Assembly: GCA_038210595.1 (NCBI GenBank)
Contig: JBBQWN010000011.1
Span: 1-64,000 of the forward strand
DNA from: Glacieibacterium sp038210595
GTDB taxonomy: Bacteria > Pseudomonadota > Alphaproteobacteria > Sphingomonadales > Sphingomonadaceae
Direction: 5' to 3'
DNA length: 64,000 nucleotides
A program made the translations under genes and the position numbers. A model generated the notes under the pieces. The model was not told the origin of the DNA. It saw only the letters and a list, made by a program, of their open reading frames with translations, and made no database searches. This document shows positions 16,293 to 24,606 of the stretch, piece after piece (within the stretch, counting starts at the first letter, position 1; each line of letters opens with the position of its first letter).

Positions 16293-17536
16293 TCACCACC
16301 TACGAGCGCATGATCGCCCGGCGCTATCTGCTGCCGGGGCAGGGCGAGGGGTTCATCTTCCTGGTCGCCAGCATCGCCACCGCGGCGGTGGCGCTGGGGG
16401 TCGCGGCGCTGGTCATCGTCATGTCGGTGATGAACGGCTTCCGTGGCGAGCTATTCGACCGCATCCTCGGCCTGAACGGCCATGCCGTCATCCAGGGGTA
16501 CGGCGGCAAGCTGGAGAACTGGGCGCCGCTCGCCGCCAAGGTCCGCGCGCTGCCCGGCGTGACCTCGGCGACGCCGCTGATCGAGCAGCCGATGGTGGCC
16601 AGCTTCGGCAACCGCACCGAGGGCGTGCTGGTGCGCGGCATGACGCTGCCCGACATTCTCGGCAACAAGGTGATGACCGACGGCGTCAAGGCGGGGTCGC
16701 TGAACAATCTCGTGCCCGGCGCGAACACCGTGGCGATCGGCGCGCGGCTGGCGGAGGCGCTGGGTGCGCGCGTCGGCGACACGCTGTCGGTGGTCAACAT
16801 CCAGGGCCAGGTGACGCCGTTCGGCACGGTGCCGCGGATCATCAGCTACAAGATCGTGTCGATCTTCGAGGTCGGCATCTTCGACTATGACAAGGCGTTC
16901 GTGGTGATGCCGATGCAGGACGCGCAGACGCTGCTGCTGCTCGGGGACGCGGTCGGGATGATCGAGGTCAACACCGTCGACCCGGACAAGGTGCAGGACA
17001 TCCTGGGGCCGTTCGCCGACGTGGTGCGGCCGGTGGCGGTGATCAACGACTGGCGCAGCACCAATGCGGCGCTGTTCGAGGCGCTGGTGGTCGAGCGCAC
17101 GGTGATGTTCTGGCTGCTCGCCATCGTCATCCTGGTGGCGGCGTTCAACATCCTGTCGTCGCTGGTCATGCTGGTCCGCGCCAAGACCCGCGACATCGCC
17201 ATCCTGCGCACCATGGGGGCGACGCGCGGCGCGACGATGCGGATCTTCATCTTCGTCGGCACCGCCATCGGCTCCGTCGGCATCGCGGCGGGGACGGCCA
17301 TCGGGCTGGTCGTGCTGTACTTCCGCGAGTCGATCACCGGGCTGGTGGCGCGCGTCACGGGCGCGGAGCTGTGGGACCCGTCGGTGCGCTACCTGACCGA
17401 GCTGCCGTCGCGGACCGATCCGGTCGAGATCGTCGGCATCGTGGTGCTGGCGCTGCTGCTGTCGTTCCTGGCGACGCTCTACCCGGCGTGGAAGGCGGCT
17501 TCGACCGACCCCGTGGAAGTCCTGCGCTATGAATGA
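16289..17536 (+). CDS. Lipoprotein-releasing ABC transporter permease (LolC/E type)
   Basis: A 415-residue inner-membrane permease that extracts mature lipoproteins for transfer to LolA. It has an N-terminal helix after MIARRYLLPGQGEGFIFLVA, a long periplasmic domain (about 50-270), and three C-terminal helices around LLAIVILVAAFNILSSLVM and LALLLSFLATLYPAWKAA, the FtsX-like fold. The DIAILRTMGATRG coupling motif contacts the ATPase. Only one permease gene is present here, as in alphaproteobacteria where a single LolF-like subunit is thought to act as a homodimer. It overlaps proS by four bases and lolD by eight, giving a tightly coupled operon. Confidence 0.92.
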   Translation: MITTYERMIARRYLLPGQGEGFIFLVASIATAAVALGVAALVIVMSVMNGFRGELFDRILGLNGHAVIQGYGGKLENWAPLAAKVRALPGVTSATPLIEQPMVASFGNRTEGVLVRGMTLPDILGNKVMTDGVKAGSLNNLVPGANTVAIGARLAEALGARVGDTLSVVNIQGQVTPFGTVPRIISYKIVSIFEVGIFDYDKAFVVMPMQDAQTLLLLGDAVGMIEVNTVDPDKVQDILGPFADVVRPVAVINDWRSTNAALFEALVVERTVMFWLLAIVILVAAFNILSSLVMLVRAKTRDIAILRTMGATRGATMRIFIFVGTAIGSVGIAAGTAIGLVVLYFRESITGLVARVTGAELWDPSVRYLTELPSRTDPVEIVGIVVLALLLSFLATLYPAWKAASTDPVEVLRYE

Positions 17537-18200
17537 GGTGCTCAAGGTCGAGGGCCTGACCCGCAGCTTCAAGCAGGGCGAGACCGTCATCGAGGTATTG
17601 CGCGGCGTCGACCTGACCGTCGGCGCGGGCGAGGTCGTCGCGCTGCTCGGCCCGTCGGGCTCGGGCAAGTCGACGATGCTGCAGGCGGTCGGCCTGCTGG
17701 AGGGCGGCTTCGGCGGCGCGATCAGCATCGCCGGGGAGCGCGTCGAGGCGCTGGATGCCGCCGGGCGCACCCGTGTCCGCCGCGAACGGCTGGGCTTCGT
17801 CTACCAATTTCACCATTTGCTGCCGGACTTCTCCGCGGCCGAGAACGTCGTGCTGCCGCAGCTCGTCGCGGGGCGTGCGCGGGCCGCGGCGAACATGCGG
17901 GCCAAGCAGCTGCTCGGCGATCTCGGCCTCGGGGCGCGGCTTGACCACCGGCCGGCGCAACTATCGGGCGGTGAGCAGCAGCGTGTCGCCGTCGCCCGTG
18001 CGCTTGCCAACCAGCCGGTGCTGATCCTGGCCGACGAGCCTACCGGCAACCTTGACGAGGCGACCGCGGCGAAGGTGCTGGCGGAGTTCCTGCGACTGGT
18101 CCGCGAACAGGGCGGGGCGGCGCTCGTCGCGACCCACAACCTCGCGCTGGCGGCGAAGATGGACCGCGTCGTGACGCTCCATGAGGGGCGGCTGGCGTGA
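17529..18200 (+). CDS. lolD: Lipoprotein-releasing ABC transporter ATP-binding protein LolD
   Basis: A 223-residue ABC ATPase. Walker A is GPSGSGKST, the Q-loop is in YQFHHLLPDF (typical of LolD), the signature is LSGGEQQRVAVARAL, and Walker B is VLILADEPTGNLD with the switch histidine in VATHNLALA. It powers lipoprotein release by the permease encoded just upstream, whose last eight bases it overlaps. Its TGA overlaps the GTG of the next gene (GTGA at 18197-18200), so that unrelated-looking gene is probably translated from the same message. Confidence 0.95.
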   Translation: MNEVLKVEGLTRSFKQGETVIEVLRGVDLTVGAGEVVALLGPSGSGKSTMLQAVGLLEGGFGGAISIAGERVEALDAAGRTRVRRERLGFVYQFHHLLPDFSAAENVVLPQLVAGRARAAANMRAKQLLGDLGLGARLDHRPAQLSGGEQQRVAVARALANQPVLILADEPTGNLDEATAAKVLAEFLRLVREQGGAALVATHNLALAAKMDRVVTLHEGRLA

Positions 18201-18724
18201 ACGCCGATGAAATTGTTGCGCGTCTTGTTCGTCGCCAGTTTGGGCAACCACTAATCCAGAACGATTTACGGGGGCAGATCGTTGAGGAAATCGTCGCGGC
18301 GGCGCTGGGCGACGGTTGGTCTCAGTGCGGCGGAAACTGGGGTGCCTGCGATCTCGAGCACAGCTCCAAAATAAGAATGCAGGTGAAGCAATCGGCCGCT
18401 CGTCAATCTTGGGAGCCGCCCGTGAAAGTGCGCGAGCCGCGATTCTCAATCGCGTATAAAACTGGCCGTTGGGACGGGGCAAAATGGACAAGCGAACGCT
18501 CACGAAACGCAGAGATTTTTTGCTTCGCTTTTCATCCGGGTGTCGACGAGAACGCCGACCATCGAGATCCGTATCAATGGGCCTTTTATTGCGTGCCGGA
18601 AACACTGTTGCCCGCCGCGAATTCAATCGGATTGACGGCGGTCAGAAGACTCGTTGCAGAGACCAATTTTGATGGCCTCTCGAACGTCGTGAGCAGACTA
18701 GTAGCTCTCGTCAGTCGCGCCTGA
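18197..18724 (+). CDS. Putative PD-(D/E)XK-like nuclease-fold protein, function unknown
   Basis: A 175-residue soluble protein. After an N-terminal helix containing QNDLRGQIVEEIVAAAL comes WGACDLEH followed by a beta strand ending MQVKQSAARQSWEP. The pattern E...D...[EQ]xK resembles a PD-(D/E)XK nuclease core, with the usual Glu of ExK replaced by Gln (QVK), a change seen in some such nucleases. A second conserved-looking block is HRDPYQWAFYCVPE. Relatives with the VKQSAARQ and DHRDPxQW motifs occur sporadically in proteobacteria and are uncharacterised. The coding sequence is visibly lower in GC than its neighbours, suggesting recent acquisition. GTG start overlaps the lolD stop. Confidence 0.5.
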   Translation: MNADEIVARLVRRQFGQPLIQNDLRGQIVEEIVAAALGDGWSQCGGNWGACDLEHSSKIRMQVKQSAARQSWEPPVKVREPRFSIAYKTGRWDGAKWTSERSRNAEIFCFAFHPGVDENADHRDPYQWAFYCVPETLLPAANSIGLTAVRRLVAETNFDGLSNVVSRLVALVSRA

Positions 18725-18750
18725 TCGCGCGGCGCATGATTGATTGAGTC

Positions 18751-19293
18751 TCAGGCCCCCAGGTCGTGCGCGATCTTGGTCAGCGCCGTCTTGGCGTCCG
18801 CGTCCTTGGGCGGGGTCGAATAGTTGATCGCGGTGTAGCGGCGCTTGTCGACAAAGACCTGCAGGCTCTTGAGGCCATCGGCCCAGAACGCGGTCTGGCC
18901 GAGCCCGGCGACGGGCTCCAGCTTCATGCCCATATCGGCGGACTGCTTCACGTAATCGTCGGGCGGCGCGTTGTCGTCGGGCGACTCGCGGATCAGCACG
19001 CCGATACTGCCGCCGTTGTCGAGCGCGTAGGTGCAGGTCGACAGCGATGCCATGCCGCCCTTGCCCTCGTTGACCGCGCCCAGTTCGGCGGACTTGACCG
19101 CCGCACCCGTGGCGGCGGCGACCTTCGCCTTGTCGAGCGTCGCGCAGGCGTCCAGCACCTTCCAGCCGCTGCCGGTCACCGCCGCGACTACACCACCGCC
19201 GCTGCCGGTGCTGCTGCCCGCCGGCTTGTCGGCGCTGCCGCAGCCCGCCAGCAGCACGCCGCCGGCCGCGGCCCAGACCAATCCCTGCTTCAT
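18751..19293 (-). CDS. Putative lipoprotein, DUF3558-like
   Basis: A 180-residue exported lipoprotein. The signal peptide ends in the lipobox LLAGC, with Cys at residue 18 becoming the lipid-modified N-terminus. A Gly/Ser-rich linker leads to a domain with ACATLDKAKVAAATG and a later STCTYALDNGG; the two cysteines may form a disulfide. The 'LDAC..L....VAAATG' layout recalls DUF3558-type lipoproteins, but the match is weak. It lies 13 bases downstream of the OmpA-domain lipoprotein gene on the same strand and is probably co-transcribed. Function unknown. Confidence 0.65.
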   Translation of the reverse strand: MKQGLVWAAAGGVLLAGCGSADKPAGSSTGSGGGVVAAVTGSGWKVLDACATLDKAKVAAATGAAVKSAELGAVNEGKGGMASLSTCTYALDNGGSIGVLIRESPDDNAPPDDYVKQSADMGMKLEPVAGLGQTAFWADGLKSLQVFVDKRRYTAINYSTPPKDADAKTALTKIAHDLGA

Positions 19294-19306
19294 GCGATCC
19301 GCTCCC

Positions 19307-20359
19307 TCAGCGCTTGACCAGTTCGACGCGGCGGTTCTTGGCGCGCCCGTCCTCGGTATCGTTGCCGGCCAGCGGCTTGCTCTGGCCGAAGCCCTTGGCG
19401 GCCAGCCGGTCCATGCCGATGCCCTGCGCCATCAGCGCCCCGACGACGGCGTTGGCGCGACCTTCCGACAATGTCTGGTTGTGCGGCGGCGTGCCGGCAT
19501 TGTCGGTATGCCCCTCGACCGTCAGCTTGAGCGCCGGGTTGGCGGTCAGCAGCTTGACGACCTCGCCGACGATCGGCGCGCTCTCGGGCTTCATCGCGGT
19601 CTTGTCGGTGTCGAAGTTGATGTACAGCGCGACGTGGCCGTTGGCGTCGAGCGCCGCCTTCAGCGCCTCGGCGGGCAGCACCTTGGCCTTCACCTCCAGC
19701 GCCTTCTTCTCGACGACGGTCAGCCAGTAGCTCTCGGCGACATGATCCCAGGGCTGGTAGACCTCGACCCAGATCTCGCGGGTCGGAGTGCGGACCATGT
19801 AGACGCCCATCTTGTCGGACCTGCGGTAGCTGGCGCGGTGGCGGGCCTCCGAGAAATCGATCTTCTTGTCGACCATGACCTGGCCGGTGCCTTCCCAGAC
19901 GGTGACCCCGCCGAGGTCGTGGACAAGCTTTTCATAGGTCTTCTGCACCTCGAAGAACGACGCGCCACTGCCGTCGGCGCGCACGGTGAACAGGCGCCCC
20001 TCGACCGGGATCAGCTTCGTGCCGTCAAAGAATTCATAGCGGTCGTAGGCGACGTCCTTCAGGAACTCCTTCTTCGAATCGCCCGGCTTGTTCTCGGCCG
20101 TGAAGCGCGTGTAGCCGTCGATGATGCTGAAATACGGCCACGCCCTGAGCGTCGGGTTGGCGACCGGCGCGGCGGCGGGGTCGAAGCCGGCGGGGGCGGC
20201 GGGCGCTGCAGCCGGCATCGCGGCCGCCGGAACGGCGGCGGGAACGGGCGTCGCCGGCGTCGCGACCGCGGGCTGGGCGGCCGGCTCGGGTGCCTTGTCC
20301 TTTTCCTTGGAACAGGCCGCGAGCAGGGCGGCGAGACACAGCATGTGAAACCGGTTCAT
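19307..20359 (-). CDS. OmpA-domain outer-membrane lipoprotein
   Basis: A 350-residue lipoprotein. The signal peptide ends in LLAAC (lipidated Cys16), then comes an Ala/Pro-rich spacer and an unfamiliar central domain (about 65-225) with PYFSIIDGYTRF and VWEGTGQVMVDKK. The C-terminus (about 235-350) is a complete OmpA-like peptidoglycan-binding domain: INFDTDKTAMKPES, VEGHTDNAGTPPHN, LSEGRANAVVGALMAQGI and DGRAKNRRVEL. It should anchor the outer membrane to peptidoglycan. Homologs are often annotated only as OmpA family protein. First gene of a two-gene unit with the smaller lipoprotein; divergent from an SDR gene. Confidence 0.85.
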   Translation of the reverse strand: MNRFHMLCLAALLAACSKEKDKAPEPAAQPAVATPATPVPAAVPAAAMPAAAPAAPAGFDPAAAPVANPTLRAWPYFSIIDGYTRFTAENKPGDSKKEFLKDVAYDRYEFFDGTKLIPVEGRLFTVRADGSGASFFEVQKTYEKLVHDLGGVTVWEGTGQVMVDKKIDFSEARHRASYRRSDKMGVYMVRTPTREIWVEVYQPWDHVAESYWLTVVEKKALEVKAKVLPAEALKAALDANGHVALYINFDTDKTAMKPESAPIVGEVVKLLTANPALKLTVEGHTDNAGTPPHNQTLSEGRANAVVGALMAQGIGMDRLAAKGFGQSKPLAGNDTEDGRAKNRRVELVKR

Positions 20360-20457
20360 GCTGCCAAGACTGGCAAAAATTTGTTACGCTCGCAAGCACA
20401 TGGTGCGATCCGGCCCGGCGGAATCCGCGGCCGAAAAAAGCGATGGAGAAACGAACG

Positions 20458-21171
20458 ATGAGCTGGGCAACGGGCAAGACGGTGCTGGTCACCGGGGGCA
20501 GTCAGGGCATCGGGCTGGCGGCGGCGCGCTGCTTCGAGGCGCTGGGCGCGAACGTCCACATCAGCGGCACGCGCGCCGCGGCCGCCGACTATGAAGATCC
20601 GCTCGGCGGCCTGACCTATCACCAGGCCGATCTGGCACTGCCCGCGGCGCGGCCGGCGCTGGCGGACGCGGTGGGCGCGGTCGACGTGCTGGTCAACAAT
20701 GCCGGCGGCGGCAGCGCCAACGAGTACGAGCAGGAGCAGTTCGAGGCGGTCATCGACCTCAACCTGAACGCCGTCATGGACTTGTCGGTGCGCCTTCACC
20801 CCGGCCTGCGCGCGGCCGCGGGCGCGATCGTCAATGTCGGCAGCCTGGCGTCGTTCCTCGCGCTGAAGGAGACCCCGGCCTATACCGCGTCGAAGGCCGG
20901 GCTGCTCGGCCTGACCCGCGCGCTCGCCGACAAATGGGCGCCCGACGGCATCCGCGTGAACCTCGTCGCGCCGGGCTTCATCCGCACCCGCATGACCGAG
21001 CGGATGCGGGGCGACGCGGCGTACGAGGCGCGGCTGCTGAAGGCGGTGCCGATGCGCCGCTGGGGCGAGCCGCGCGACATCGCCGAGGCGATCGTGTTCC
21101 TCGCCTCGCCGGCGGCGGCGTATATCACCGGGCAGAGCCTCGCCATCGACGGCGGCCTGATGCTGCGGTGA
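20458..21171 (+). CDS. Short-chain dehydrogenase/reductase
   Basis: A 237-residue classical SDR. The Rossmann motif TGGSQGIGLAAARCFE is near the N-terminus, NNAG is at about 76-79, and the catalytic Tyr-Lys pair is in the YTASKAG motif. The serine lies in IVNVGSLASF. PGFIRTRM and the C-terminal ITGQSLAIDGGLML are typical of NAD(P)-dependent oxidoreductases. I chose ATG 20458, which has GGAGAAA upstream; an in-frame ATG 15 bases earlier overlaps that site. The gene stands alone between a divergent lipoprotein gene and an A/T-rich promoter region, so its substrate cannot be inferred. Confidence 0.9.
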   Translation: MSWATGKTVLVTGGSQGIGLAAARCFEALGANVHISGTRAAAADYEDPLGGLTYHQADLALPAARPALADAVGAVDVLVNNAGGGSANEYEQEQFEAVIDLNLNAVMDLSVRLHPGLRAAAGAIVNVGSLASFLALKETPAYTASKAGLLGLTRALADKWAPDGIRVNLVAPGFIRTRMTERMRGDAAYEARLLKAVPMRRWGEPRDIAEAIVFLASPAAAYITGQSLAIDGGLMLR

Positions 21172-21404
21172 GGCGTGCCGGCGACCGGCAATCCTTGCTG
21201 CCGTGTTAATCCGTCCAAGAACTATTTATTAAATCGCGATTCCGTCACCATTCTATAACATCTCTAGTATTGAACAGGCATCGAAGGCTGGCGGCCGCTA
21301 AAGGCTTCCAGCAGTCGTTTTGCGTCATTCAAGGCTTGCCGACAGTGCCGGGTCCATCTGGCCACGATAAACCATGTCGGTAACATAATAGAGGGGAAGA
21401 TGTC
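21172..21404 (+). promoter_or_regulatory. A/T-rich promoter region of the S1/P1 nuclease gene
   Basis: This 233-base gap is markedly A/T-richer than its surroundings, especially 21206-21285 (stretches such as ctatttattaaatcg and ttctataacatctctag). It contains several possible -10 boxes (TATAAC near 21255, CATAAT near 21388) but no clear -35 partner at 17 bases. A good ribosome site (GAGGGGAAG) precedes the nuclease ATG. I see no hairpin ending in a T run for the upstream SDR gene. Confidence 0.35.
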
Positions 21405-22472
21405 ATGAAGCATTCGAACGCGCGTGGCGCGGCGATACTAGCTGGTCTGTTGTCCGGCGCAATGCTGGTTCCGGCGCCGGTACTGGCGTGGGGCCATACC
21501 GGCCACGTCATGCTCAGCAAGATTGCCATCCAGAAGCTTCCCGACGAAATCCCGGCGTTCGTGCGGACCGCGCAGGCGATCCAGGAAATCAGCGAACTGG
21601 GTGCCGAAGCCGATGTGTCGAAGAGCACGGGCAACTACACAACGGGCGAATACCCGGCCGTCCGCACCGCGCTCGCCATCCACGACGCGGAGCGCGACAA
21701 CGGCCATTTCGTCGACCTTAACGACGACGGCACCGTGCTCGGCGGCGTGCCGTTCAGCCCGCTGCAGCTCAGCCGCCGCGACTATGACACGCAGCTCCGC
21801 GCCGTCGGGCAGAACCAGTATTTCGTCGGCTATCTGCAGTACAACATGGTCGATCACTGGCAGCAGATCCGCAAGGACTTCGCCTATATCCGCGCCTTCA
21901 CCAAGGCGATCCAGACCGCCCCGACCGCGTCCGACCGCGCGTTTTTCCAGTATCAGCTGCAGCTGCGCCAGATCCTGACGCTGCGCGACATCGGCTACTG
22001 GACCCACTTCGTCGCCGACGGCAGCCAGCCGATGCATGTCTCGGTGCACTTCAACGGCTGGGGCAATTACCCCAACCCGAACAACTACACGACGGCGCCG
22101 ATCCACGCCCCGTTCGAAGGCAATTTCGTCAAGTCGTTCGTGTCGTTCGATGCCGTCGCCGCCGCCGTCCCGGCCTATAGCGACTGCAACTGCGCGATCG
22201 AGCAGCGCGTCGTCACCTACCTGCAGGCGACACTGGCCCAGACCGGCGCGGTCTATGCCGCCGGTTCGACCGACCTGTACGTCAATCCGCTGCCGGGTGA
22301 AGTGAACATCGCGACCGCGCGCCTCGCCGCCGGTGCGGCCGAGATCCGCGACCAGATCGTCGACGCCTGGCGGCAGAGTGCCCGGATCACCGTCGGCTTC
22401 CCGCTGATCAAGGTGTCCGACATCGAAAACGGCACGGTCCTGCTGACCCCGTCGCGCTTCGCCGGCGACTGA
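21405..22472 (+). CDS. Secreted S1/P1-type nuclease
   Basis: A 355-residue member of the S1/P1 nuclease superfamily (zinc-dependent, phospholipase C-like fold, cleaving single-stranded nucleic acids and removing 3' phosphates). The signal peptide ends at VLA, leaving mature Trp-Gly-His (WGHTGH), whose N-terminal Trp and next His are zinc ligands in the family. Further ligands are in VDHW and in the signature YWTHFVADGSQPMHVS (HxxxDxxxxMH; the family usually has PLH). It would be exported and could scavenge phosphate or nucleosides. The PEP-CTERM gene starts 40 bases downstream on the same strand. Confidence 0.85.
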   Translation: MKHSNARGAAILAGLLSGAMLVPAPVLAWGHTGHVMLSKIAIQKLPDEIPAFVRTAQAIQEISELGAEADVSKSTGNYTTGEYPAVRTALAIHDAERDNGHFVDLNDDGTVLGGVPFSPLQLSRRDYDTQLRAVGQNQYFVGYLQYNMVDHWQQIRKDFAYIRAFTKAIQTAPTASDRAFFQYQLQLRQILTLRDIGYWTHFVADGSQPMHVSVHFNGWGNYPNPNNYTTAPIHAPFEGNFVKSFVSFDAVAAAVPAYSDCNCAIEQRVVTYLQATLAQTGAVYAAGSTDLYVNPLPGEVNIATARLAAGAAEIRDQIVDAWRQSARITVGFPLIKVSDIENGTVLLTPSRFAGD

Positions 22473-22512
22473 CCCCGGCGCGCGACCCCTTCAGACCGTG
22501 ACAAGAGGCAAG

Positions 22513-23007
22513 ATGATGACCAGGTTCGTTTCGATGTTCGCCGTGGCGGCCGTGCTCGCCGCCGCTCCCGCCGCTGCCGCCGATTTCCGGTTCACGGTGA
22601 CCGGGCCGACGGCGCTCGACAGCTACAGCTTCACCGCGCCCGCCCGGCCGACTCCGGTCGTCAGCGCCGCGCACAGCTTCACGCTGTTCGATGTCGCCTC
22701 GACCGGCGACATCGGCTTCGGCATCATCGACTATCTGGCGAACTACAGCTTCTATGACGCGACGCTGGGCGGCGGCTTCGACGGCGGCTATTCGATCAAC
22801 GTCTACAGCGGCACGCCGCTGTTCACCGGCTCGACGCTGGCCCCGCGCTTCAAGATCGGCAGCTATGCCTTCACCGACTTCTACGGCCAGGCGACGACGC
22901 TGACCATCGCCGGCGTGCCCGAGCCCGCGACCTGGGCACTGATGCTCGGCGGGTTCGCGCTGACCGGCGTCGCGCTGCGCCGCCGCAAGGCCATCGTCGC
23001 CGCCTGA
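22513..23007 (+). CDS. PEPxxWA-CTERM sorting-domain secreted protein
   Basis: A 164-residue exported protein: signal peptide (about 1-22, ending AAAA), a Ser/Thr/Tyr/Gly-rich beta-type domain with no cysteine, and a C-terminal sorting signal PEPATWALMLGGF followed by a hydrophobic stretch and RRRK. The PEPxxWA variant is the form used by Sphingomonadales and is recognised by exosortase, which cleaves and anchors or releases the protein. Two adjacent ATG codons at 22513 and 22516 follow AGAGGCAAG. It probably shares a message with the upstream S1/P1 nuclease. The exosortase gene is not in this window. Confidence 0.85.
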   Translation: MMTRFVSMFAVAAVLAAAPAAAADFRFTVTGPTALDSYSFTAPARPTPVVSAAHSFTLFDVASTGDIGFGIIDYLANYSFYDATLGGGFDGGYSINVYSGTPLFTGSTLAPRFKIGSYAFTDFYGQATTLTIAGVPEPATWALMLGGFALTGVALRRRKAIVAA

Positions 23008-23087
23008 GGCGGGCGATCATCGCGCTGGCGTCGCCGCCGCCACGGCCTATCATCGCGGCCGGTGCAGCGATCAGAGGCGGTTTAGCG

Positions 23088-23747
23088 GTGGTGAGGGAGG
23101 CGTCCGGTCCGCGCGGCCGTATTCGCGACCGGGTGCTGACCGCGGTCGACCTTGCCGCGACCTTCGTGCTGGCGGCGGAGTGTGCGCTGGCGGCGGTGCG
23201 CATCGACCTCGACCTGTTCGGCATCCTGGTGCTGGCGTTCGCCGGCTCGGTCGGCGGCGGCGTGATCCGCGACCTGCTGCTCGGCGAGCATCCGCCCGCG
23301 GCGTTCCGCGACTGGCGCTATGCCGGCCTCGCGGTGGCGGCGACGGCGGGCGTCGTCGCGGCGTCGCTGCTGCTCGGCCATGTCGCCGACCTGACCCCGC
23401 CGCTCGCCGTCGACGTGTTCGAGGCGGTCGGCCTCGCCCTTGCCGCGGTTGCGGGGGCGCGCAAGAGCCTCGACTACGGCCTCAATGCCGCCAGCGTCGT
23501 CATCATCGCCACCGTCAATGGCTGCGGCGGCGGCATCCTCCGCGACGTGCTCAGCGCCCGCGTGCCGCATGTGCTGCACGAGGACTTCTACGCCACCGCC
23601 GCGCTGGCCGGGGCGGCGCTGATGGTGGTGCTGGTGCGGCGGTTCGGCGTGGGGAAGGGTGCAGCGGGCGTGGTCGCGGGCGTCGCGATCTTCGCGCTCA
23701 GGACGGCGGCGCTACTGGGGGAGTGGCGGTTGCCGCATTTGCGGTAG
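23088..23747 (+). CDS. Trimeric intracellular cation channel family protein (UPF0126)
   Basis: A 219-residue membrane protein built from two repeats of three helices plus one. Each repeat carries the Gly-rich family motif: FAGSVGGGVIRDLLLGEHPPAAF, which I break here as SVGGGVIRDLLLG, and NGCGGGILRDVLSARVP. Bacterial TRIC proteins form homotrimeric potassium-permeable channels in the inner membrane. The GTG start at 23088 sits in a GGTGGTGAGGGAGG run, so nearby GTG codons are possible. The 3' end overlaps the convergent DUF817 gene by 36 bases. Confidence 0.88.
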   Translation: MVREASGPRGRIRDRVLTAVDLAATFVLAAECALAAVRIDLDLFGILVLAFAGSVGGGVIRDLLLGEHPPAAFRDWRYAGLAVAATAGVVAASLLLGHVADLTPPLAVDVFEAVGLALAAVAGARKSLDYGLNAASVVIIATVNGCGGGILRDVLSARVPHVLHEDFYATAALAGAALMVVLVRRFGVGKGAAGVVAGVAIFALRTAALLGEWRLPHLR

Positions 23748-24491
23748 GCGCGCGGCGTCGCCCATGCCGTGCACGACCGATACCAGCACGAACGAAATGA
23801 TCATCAGCAGCAGCCATGCGCTGAGCTTGGCGAGCGGCACCATCGCCCAGGCGCCGGCCTGACCGGGATAGAGCCAGGCGTGGCTGTAAGTACCGATGTT
23901 CTCGGCAAACCAGATGAACAGCGCAACCAGCACAAAGCCGAGCAGGATCGGCATTCGGCGCTCCGTGCGGAAGGGCCTGAACACGAACCACGTCCGCCGG
24001 AAGATCAGGGCGGTGACCGCAAACAGCAGCCAGCGCAGGTCGGGAATAAAGTGGTGGCTGAAGAAATTTATGTAGATCGCCGTGGCGAGCAGCGGCGGCT
24101 GCCAGCGCGGCGGATAGTTGACCGGCTCGATCTCGAAGATGCGCCAGATGCGCGCGATGTAGCTGCCGACCGCGGCGTACATGAAACCCGAAAACAGCGG
24201 CACGCCGGCCAGCTTGAGCAGCCCCTCCTCGGGATAGATCCACGAGCCCATGTGGGTCTTGAAGATCTCCATGACCGTGCCGACGATGTGGAACGCGAGG
24301 ATCACCTTGGCCTCGGCGAGCGTCTCGAGGCGGAAGGCCAGCATGCCGATCTGGATCACGACAGCAACGATGACCAGAAAATCATAGCGCGCCAACGGGG
24401 CCGCCGCCGGATACCACAAATGCGTCGCCAGCAGCGCGCCGAGCATCAGCGCGCCGAACAGGCAGGCCCAGCCCTGCTTGAAGCCGAACAA
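23712..24491 (-). CDS. DUF817 family membrane protein
   Basis: A polytopic membrane protein of at least 259 residues that closely follows the DUF817 (YoaT) family: FGFKQGWACLFG, VGTVMEIFKTHMGSW, PLFSGFMYAAVGSYI, INFFSHHFIPDLRWLL, WFAENIGTYSHAWLYP. Function unknown. The listed start is TTG 24491, but homology-like sequence (LETLQFRHRWQDWLFEFV) extends upstream in frame as far as about 24628 with no ATG or GTG, only CTG and TTG codons. Initiation may therefore be at a CTG or by coupling to the upstream moxR-like gene. The 3' end overlaps the convergent TRIC gene. Confidence 0.8.
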   Translation of the reverse strand: MFGFKQGWACLFGALMLGALLATHLWYPAAAPLARYDFLVIVAVVIQIGMLAFRLETLAEAKVILAFHIVGTVMEIFKTHMGSWIYPEEGLLKLAGVPLFSGFMYAAVGSYIARIWRIFEIEPVNYPPRWQPPLLATAIYINFFSHHFIPDLRWLLFAVTALIFRRTWFVFRPFRTERRMPILLGFVLVALFIWFAENIGTYSHAWLYPGQAGAWAMVPLAKLSAWLLLMIISFVLVSVVHGMGDAARLPQMRQPPLPQ

Positions 24492-24606
24492 GACGAACTC
24501 GAACAGCCAATCCTGCCAGCGGTGGCGGAACTGCAGCGTCTCGAGCCGCGCGCGAACGCCGGCAAAGCGGGTGTGCGCCGCCGCCGGGCCGCTCAGGGCG
24601 CTGTCG

